Positions 59,778-64,000 of a stretch of DNA of 64,000 bases are shown piece after piece. Both the position numbers and the translations under genes were made by a program. The stretch is from NCBI RefSeq assembly GCF_034043515.1, contig NZ_CP138214.1, positions 5,463,501-5,527,500 on the forward strand. Reading direction: 5' to 3'. Source of the DNA: Pseudomonas sp. MUP55 (GTDB lineage Bacteria; Pseudomonadota; Gammaproteobacteria; Pseudomonadales; Pseudomonadaceae). Below the pieces are notes generated by a model, which was not told where the DNA came from, ran no database searches, and saw only the letters and a list, made by a program, of their open reading frames with translations. How positions within the stretch are numbered: position 1 is the stretch's first letter; every line of letters starts with the position of its first letter.

Positions 59778-61448
59778 TTACCAGCTCCTGAATTTGGCGG
59801 GTGGGTTGTACAGGCCGCCGGACCAGTCCACCAGGTCGGCCACGCTCTTGGCGGCCAACAGCTCGCGGGTGGCGTCGGTGCGGCGGATGCCCAAGTCTTC
59901 GGGCAAGGCAATCAAGCCTTCGCGGCGCATGCGTGCGGTGTCCTTGGGGTTGTGGCGCAGGCCGATGGCAGTCACCCCGGCCACAGCGGCAATCATCGCC
60001 TGGCGCTCCTCCAGCGAGCGGGCCTTGTACAGGTAGGCAATGCCTTCTTCGGTGAGCAGGTGGGTGACGTCGTCGCCGTAGATCATGATCGGCGCCAGGG
60101 GCATGCCGCTTTTGCGCGCCACTTCCACCGCGTCGAGGGTCTCGACGAAGGTGGGCTTGCCGCCTTCCTGGAACGTCTCGACCATTTGCACCACGAGTTT
60201 TTTACCGCGTTCGAGCAAGGCTTCCGGCGCGTCGTCGTGGCGCATGTCCAGCCAGGCGGGTGTGCCGTGGCGGCGACCGCGTGGGTCGTGGCCCATGTTC
60301 GGCGCGCCGCCAAAGCCGGCCAGGCGGCCGCGAGTCACGGTGGAGGAATGCCCGTCGCCGTCCACTTGCAGGGTGGCGCCGATGAACAGGTCCACGGCGT
60401 ACTGGCCGGCGAGTTGACAGAACATGCGGTTGGAGCGCATCGAACCGTCACGACCGGTGAAGAACACATCCGGGCGTGCGGCGATGTAGTTTTCCATGCC
60501 CAGCTCGGTGCCGAAGCAATGCACGCTTTGCACCCAACCGCTTTCAATCGCAGGGATCAGGGTGGGGTGCGGATTGAGGGTCCAGTTGCGGCAGATCTTG
60601 CCCTTCAGCCCCAGGGATTCGCCGTAGGTGGGCAGGATCAATTCGATGGCGGCGGTGTTGAAACCGATGCCGTGGTTGAGGGACTGCACATTGTGTTTTT
60701 CGTAGATGCCACGGATCGCCATCATCGCCATCAGCACATGCACCGGCTTGATATGGCGCGGGTCGCGGGTGAACAGCGGCTCGATGTAGAACGGCTTGTC
60801 GGCCACCACCACGAAATCGACCCAACTGGCGGGGATGTCGACGCGGGGCAAGTCCGTCACGTCATCCACCAACTGGTTGACCTGGACGATAACGATGCCA
60901 TCGCTGAACGCGGCGGGCTCGATCAGCGCCGGGGTGTCTTCGGTGCTGGCGCCGGTGTAAATGTTGCCGGCACGGTCGGCCATGAAACCGGCGGAGAGCA
61001 CCACGTTGGGGATCAGGTCCACCACCAGCCGTGCGTAGAGTTCGATGTAAGTATGGATCGCGCCGATTTCCAGCAGGCCGTCTTCCAGCAACTGGCTGAT
61101 GCGCAGGGATTGGGTGCCGGCAAAAGAAAAATCCAGTTTGCGGGCGATGCCCTTTTCAAACAGGTCCAGGTGCTCGGAACGCCCGACACTGGGCATGATC
61201 ATGTGCAAATCGTGGAGCTTGGCCGGGTCGGCCTTGGCCAGGGAGCGCGAGAGGAAATCGGCCTGCTTCTGGTTGTTGCCTTCGAGCACCACGCGGTCGC
61301 CGGGGAGGATCAGCGCTTCAAGCGCTTCGACGATCTTGTCACTGGGCAACACCGCCCCGTCCGCATACTTTTTGACCAGCCCGAGCCGCCGCTGCTTCTC
61401 GTCGCGCCGCCGCGTCCAGCGCGAGTCGGGGGTGATGGTTGCTGTCAT
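59778..61448 (-). CDS. mdcA: Malonate decarboxylase alpha subunit
   Basis: 556-residue acetyl-S-ACP:malonate ACP transferase, first gene of the mdcABCDEGH-madLM operon. It exchanges acetyl for malonate on the carrier protein so that malonate can be decarboxylated to acetate. Segments: VVLEGNNQKQADFL, MIMPSVGRSEHLDLFE, YIELYARLVVDLIPNVVLSAGFMADRAGNIYTG (core GFMADRAGNIYTG) and GGAPNMGHDPRGRRHGTPAW. GGAGCG is five bases before ATG 61448. Confidence 0.95.
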   Translation of the reverse strand: MTATITPDSRWTRRRDEKQRRLGLVKKYADGAVLPSDKIVEALEALILPGDRVVLEGNNQKQADFLSRSLAKADPAKLHDLHMIMPSVGRSEHLDLFEKGIARKLDFSFAGTQSLRISQLLEDGLLEIGAIHTYIELYARLVVDLIPNVVLSAGFMADRAGNIYTGASTEDTPALIEPAAFSDGIVIVQVNQLVDDVTDLPRVDIPASWVDFVVVADKPFYIEPLFTRDPRHIKPVHVLMAMMAIRGIYEKHNVQSLNHGIGFNTAAIELILPTYGESLGLKGKICRNWTLNPHPTLIPAIESGWVQSVHCFGTELGMENYIAARPDVFFTGRDGSMRSNRMFCQLAGQYAVDLFIGATLQVDGDGHSSTVTRGRLAGFGGAPNMGHDPRGRRHGTPAWLDMRHDDAPEALLERGKKLVVQMVETFQEGGKPTFVETLDAVEVARKSGMPLAPIMIYGDDVTHLLTEEGIAYLYKARSLEERQAMIAAVAGVTAIGLRHNPKDTARMRREGLIALPEDLGIRRTDATRELLAAKSVADLVDWSGGLYNPPAKFRSW

Positions 61449-61528
61449 GGTCGCTCCACGGGGTTTGCTGTTGTGGGGCTTACCTTAGGAGTGAATCTTG
61501 GGGCCATCAATCAAGCTGGGCAGCAAAC

Positions 61529-61547
61529 CGTTACGCCTGGAGTAACG
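61529..61547 (-). promoter_or_regulatory. Candidate MdcR operator upstream of mdcA
   Basis: Perfect inverted repeat CGTTAC-7-GTAACG about 80 bases before the mdcA start, containing the T-N11-A core favoured by LysR regulators. It is the only obvious dyad between mdcA and the REP doublet. The regulator gene at 53275 is the expected partner. Confidence 0.45.
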
Positions 61548-61556
61548 AAGACCAAA

Positions 61557-61649
61557 ATGTGGGAGGGGGCTTGCCCCCGATTGCGGTGGGCCAGCTAATA
61601 AATATTTGGCCGATACACCGCTATCGGGGGCAAGCCCCCTCCCACATTT
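61557..61649. repeat. REP doublet (REPIN-like)
   Basis: Inverted GTGGGAGGGGGCTTGCCCCC pair between the small gene at 61693 and the malonate operon promoter. Confidence 0.9.
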
Positions 61650-61692
61650 GCTCAGTAGCGCCTGTTAGATAGCGATCCCAAACGAGGACCGA

Positions 61693-61953
61693 TCAGTCCT
61701 TATTTGGGATCGCTTTAAAATTCGGCGAAGGACTGATTTGCTCCAGCGCTCTATCGACCAGCAACTGCCCAAACTCTGCCATTTGCTGAATCCCGAGCAT
61801 GAGGGCGCGTTGGGAAGTATCCAGGTCGAAGGCGAGATTGCAGGTGAGTGCGTTGAGGGAGGACAGGGTTTCGCTCGCGTTGACCAGCAGGGTTTCGGTG
61901 TCTTGGTGGGGGTTGACGGTGAAGAGGGGCGGATTGGGGGTAGGTTTGATCAT
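61693..61953 (-). CDS. Small helical protein of unknown function, Pseudomonas DUF6124-like
   Basis: 86-residue protein that starts MIKPTPNPPLFTVNPHQDTE and continues LLVNASETLSSLNALTCNLA, then an amphipathic C-terminal helix (IQQMAEFGQLLVDRAL). This layout matches short, multi-copy Pseudomonas proteins annotated as DUF6124 or DUF3077; no activity is known. GGAG is nine bases before ATG 61953. A structured leader like that at 19948-20060 precedes it, and the upstream extension of the frame runs through that leader and is not coding. Confidence 0.7.
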   Translation of the reverse strand: MIKPTPNPPLFTVNPHQDTETLLVNASETLSSLNALTCNLAFDLDTSQRALMLGIQQMAEFGQLLVDRALEQISPSPNFKAIPNKD

Positions 61954-62010
61954 GATTGACAGCTCCGATATGTGATGGAAGCTGCCCTCTTCCGCTTGCA
62001 CGCGAATGAA

Positions 62011-62142
62011 GGTGGCAGCTGTGCGCAGGTGTGCAAGACCGGGCATATCGGACCCCGGCAGACCCCGAAGAATCTCCCACGCACAGCCGCCATAACGAGT
62101 ACAGCAGGCATAAAAAACGCCCGTTGAATGGCTATGGGCGTT
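62011..62142 (-). promoter_or_regulatory. Structured RNA leader, copy B
   Basis: Read on the minus strand, an AACGCCC / GGGCGTT hairpin with six T (62142-62112) is followed by a closed fold. GGCGG and CTGTGCG (62091-62080) pair with CGCACAG (62025-62019) and CCACC (62015-62011), enclosing hairpin 1, AGATTC-TTCG-GGGTCT (62075-62060), and a second stem CCGGG / CCCGG (62058-62054, 62043-62039). Compared with copy A, T-A becomes C-G in the outer stem and C-G pairs become T-G in hairpin 1, so pairing is preserved while sequence changes. The rest of the 329-base gap (62143-62282) shows no gene. Confidence 0.75.
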
Positions 62143-62282
62143 GGTGCGCCGACATGTAACCGGACTTGCACGTCCGTGTCACCGTTTTTTGCGATGACGG
62201 GACGAAGACTAGGCGCGTAGGCCTCTCATCACAAGTTCATGCACGGCCCAAAATCTTGCAGGAAAAATCCGAGGCTGGCCCA

Positions 62283-62702
62283 TCACAACACCATCATCAC
62301 CTTGACCTTTCCCAGGCCTTCCAGTGCATAACTGTGGTACTCATACACTTCCCCCTGAATAACCAGATGCAGGGCCCCCCCGTCATTATTGACTTGGACA
62401 TCCGGCTCTTTTGTTTTGAGAAAAGGAGGTGCAGACACTAATGCGCTGAGTATTTCCTGATCACTTCCCAAATCCTTATGCACGTAATACCTGTAGGAAA
62501 AACCCACCGTCGCACCACCTTGGCTATCTCGCGCACCATAGATCGACATACCGTTGCCCAGGGAATGCCTTAACACCACTTCATCCAGGTCCGGTGTTCC
62601 GGGCGACAGGATCCAACTGCCGCCGATATAGATCAGGCAGACCACGAGCAGGCAATTGCGCAGAACGGGCATGAGGCGCTCAGTGGCCTTGCGAAATGGC
62701 AT
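62283..62702 (-). CDS. Membrane-anchored protein, putative immunity partner of the type-44 toxin
   Basis: 139-residue protein with one N-terminal membrane helix (about residues 12-30, LLVVCLIYIGGSWIL) and a soluble part likely facing the periplasm. No family is recognised. Its ATG at 62702, with AGAGG upstream, lies inside the last 23 bases of the toxin-domain gene, the coupling expected of a toxin/immunity pair. The immunity role is inferred from position only. Confidence 0.6.
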   Translation of the reverse strand: MPFRKATERLMPVLRNCLLVVCLIYIGGSWILSPGTPDLDEVVLRHSLGNGMSIYGARDSQGGATVGFSYRYYVHKDLGSDQEILSALVSAPPFLKTKEPDVQVNNDGGALHLVIQGEVYEYHSYALEGLGKVKVMMVL

Positions 62703-63063
62703 ATTCAATACCTCTTCTTATCCAATATTGGTCCCGTGGGCCATCACCAAAAGGCTCACCACCCCACCATGATCCAAAATCCGGACGGGTCGTTTTGGCG
62801 ACGGTTTGAGCGACACCGGCGGCTCGCAACAACACATCTTCGGGAATGCCCAGCACCGTTCCCGTAGCACCGTAATTGAAGTTACCAAAAGCTTCGTACT
62901 GACGCCCCCGCTTCTTGTAGTTCCAAGGGCCGGCTGCACGGACCTGGGAGTAAAACCAGGAATAGGCGAAAGCCGAGCCGGGCTTGAGATGAATGCGCTT
63001 GCAGTTGGATATCGCCATGTTTTCAAGCATTGAAACACCAGGCGGCATTAGTGGTACGGCCAT
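62680..63063 (-). CDS. Stand-alone polymorphic toxin domain, type 44 (Ntox44-like)
   Basis: 127-residue protein carrying the blocks typical of polymorphic toxin type 44: GPWNYK at 45-50, FGNFNYGATG at 59-68, and GDGPRDQYWIRRG at 107-119. Such domains normally form the C-terminal tip of large secreted proteins (RHS, VgrG-linked, contact-dependent). Here AAGGA and ATG 63063 start a short protein with no delivery domain, so it is an orphan cassette or a silent remnant. The frame is open upstream to 63495 but only through palindromic repeats. The toxin's cellular target is not shown by the sequence. Confidence 0.72.
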   Translation of the reverse strand: MAVPLMPPGVSMLENMAISNCKRIHLKPGSAFAYSWFYSQVRAAGPWNYKKRGRQYEAFGNFNYGATGTVLGIPEDVLLRAAGVAQTVAKTTRPDFGSWWGGEPFGDGPRDQYWIRRGIEYAISQGH

Positions 63064-63212
63064 TTGCGGATCCTTGCTGGCATTGAGGAGCGCAGAACTT
63101 AGCCACCCCGCTCCGGCCAGAAAACCCAATAAATCCAAATGCAGAATTAGCCGACAACAAACACATCCCACTCCTACAAGATGCTTAGGTTGTTGCTCGG
63201 AACCTGTTTTCT

Positions 63213-63350
63213 TGATCGTTCCCACGCTCCGCGTGGGCAATGCCGCCTGGGACGCTCCGCGTCCCGCCAGCCAGCGCAACGCAGAGCCCTGCGCCAGGGT
63301 GACGCGGAGCGTCACGGGATGCATTCCCAGGCAGAGCGTGGGGACGATCA
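63213..63350. repeat. GATCGTTCCCACGC-type palindromic element, copy 1
   Basis: 138-base unit with terminal inverted repeats TGATCGTTCCCACGC / GCGTGGGGACGATCA (one variant base) and inner palindromes CGCTCCGCGTCC / GACGCGGAGCG. It encodes nothing recognisable. It lies upstream of the toxin gene, and a second copy follows after 26 bases. Confidence 0.9.
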
Positions 63351-63376
63351 TCGAAAATCCGAAGTATCCGCCTATC

Positions 63377-63513
63377 TGATCGTTCCCACGCTCCGCGTGG
63401 GCAATGCCGCCTGGGACGCTCCGCGTCCCGTTAGCCAGCGCAACGCCAGAGCCATTCGCCAGGGTGACGCGGAGCGTCACGGGATGCATTCCCACGCAGC
63501 GTGGGGACGATCA
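63377..63513. repeat. GATCGTTCCCACGC-type palindromic element, copy 2
   Basis: Directly repeated relative of the previous element, about 90% identical by eye, ending 2 bases before the chpC-like stop codon. With copy 1 it makes a tandem pair at the boundary between core and cassette. Confidence 0.9.
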
Positions 63514-63515
63514 GT

Positions 63516-63971
63516 TCAGGCCAGGCCGGACTCGGCCAGCAAGGCTTCAAGCCCCATCAAATCCGGCACCTTCGCCACATGCTCACCTACCTGCACCGCC
63601 GCCAGTTCCAGCGGGCACAGCGGCACGTCCACGTAGCTCAATTCGCTGTCCAGCTTGTACGAGCGCGGAATTCCCTGGATCACCAGCGCAATGAACTTCA
63701 ACGTCGGCCGCCCGCCGAGTGCGTTGAGCACCACGATGCGTGAGCGTTCGCCGGTTACGCTGGCTTCGCCGCACACGGCTTCGAAGCTGATCAAGGGTAT
63801 CTGCCGGTCCCTCCAGGTGACTTGCCGCAGGTACCACGGCGGCGCATCGCTGGCCGGTTCGCCGCGCTGGAAGTCGATCAACTCGGCCACCGCGACATTG
63901 GGCAGTATCAAGTGGCGGTCAGCCAACGGCAGCAGCAGCCCGGTGAGTTGGCTTGCGCGGTGGTCAAGCAT
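63516..63971 (-). CDS. chpC: CheW-like chemotaxis adaptor (ChpC-like)
   Basis: 151-residue CheW-domain protein: LLLPLADRHLILPNVAVAELIDF, PPWYLRQVTWRDRQIPLISFEAV and RIVVLNALGGRPTLKFIALVIQGIP are the strands of the CheW fold. In P. aeruginosa the order chpA-chpB-chpC lies near rsmE, bioA, yceI, rhlE, metF and ahcY homologues; the same neighbours occur here, supporting ChpC of the pil-chp twitching system. The upstream genes are outside the window, so another CheW paralog cannot be excluded. Confidence 0.75.
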   Translation of the reverse strand: MLDHRASQLTGLLLPLADRHLILPNVAVAELIDFQRGEPASDAPPWYLRQVTWRDRQIPLISFEAVCGEASVTGERSRIVVLNALGGRPTLKFIALVIQGIPRSYKLDSELSYVDVPLCPLELAAVQVGEHVAKVPDLMGLEALLAESGLA

Positions 63972-64000
63972 GGGACTTGCTCCAATAAGCGATGCTTTCC

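Noticed and set aside
59031..61598. An 855-codon open frame on the plus strand opposite mdcA and mdcB
   Set aside because: It is an antisense shadow of high-GC coding sequence; the product is rich in His, Gln and Val without domain features, and the minus strand has clear mdc genes with coupled starts.
63064..63495. A 144-codon N-terminal extension of the toxin gene
   Set aside because: It is translated from palindromic repeats; AAGGA before ATG 63063 gives a natural start.

Overview
The window is chromosomal DNA of a fluorescent Pseudomonas (P. fluorescens group). The evidence is GC-rich coding DNA, an mdc/mad malonate operon, an epd-pgk-fba cluster next to tktA, a SAH riboswitch in front of ahcY, and about a dozen copies of the short inverted REP doublets typical of this group. 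Gene content and neighbourhood (chpC-like, rsmE, bioA, yceI, rhlE, metF, ahcY; metK, ArsR-type regulator, tktA, epd, pgk, fba) match core Pseudomonas chromosome. No tRNA, rRNA, CRISPR array, integrase or intact insertion sequence was seen.

Layout. 1-5.3 kb: end of betB, betA (choline to glycine betaine), then a TldD/TldE-type pair. 5.5-7.9 kb: an RhlA-type lipid synthase with its own MFS exporter. 8-17.7 kb: dbpA, a FAD protein, a FUSC membrane protein, a periplasmic binding protein, elaA, a small winged-helix/metallopeptidase pair and a REC-PAS-GGDEF-EAL protein. 18-21.6 kb: a patchy AT-richer accessory region with a PL7 alginate lyase, three small proteins of unknown role, remnants of a duplicated segment and a structured leader before a frameshifted small gene. 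21.7-28.1 kb: fba, two small lipoproteins, pgk, epd, tkt. 28.3-41 kb: the methyl cycle (ArsR-methyltransferase regulator, metK, SAH riboswitch-ahcY, metF) interleaved with ligB, mltA, transporters and small envelope genes. 41-49 kb: a putative glycosyltransferase, a binding protein, rhlE, yceI-cytochrome b561, bioA, rsmE. 49-52.4 kb: a D-amino-acid catabolism locus resembling dguRAC. 53-61.5 kb: mdcABCDEGH-madLM with mdcR. 61.7-64 kb: a second small gene with the structured leader, an orphan type-44 toxin/putative immunity pair, two tandem 140-bp palindromic repeats and a chpC-like gene.

How the parts connect. The methyl cycle carries two possible SAH/SAM sensing layers within 12 kb: the regulator ahead of metK and the riboswitch ahead of ahcY. 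The malonate operon is a translationally coupled unit, with most genes overlapping or abutting, and has a LysR-type inverted repeat upstream of mdcA.

The most novel signals are (i) a structured RNA leader present at both 19.95-20.06 kb (+) and 62.01-62.14 kb (-), with compensatory base changes between copies, each preceded by a terminator-like hairpin and followed by a small ORF of unknown function; (ii) a deletion scar near 19.4-19.7 kb that joins a small-gene fragment to a second copy of the alginate-lyase 3' end; (iii) a stand-alone type-44 toxin domain with an overlapping membrane-anchored partner gene beside tandem repeats.
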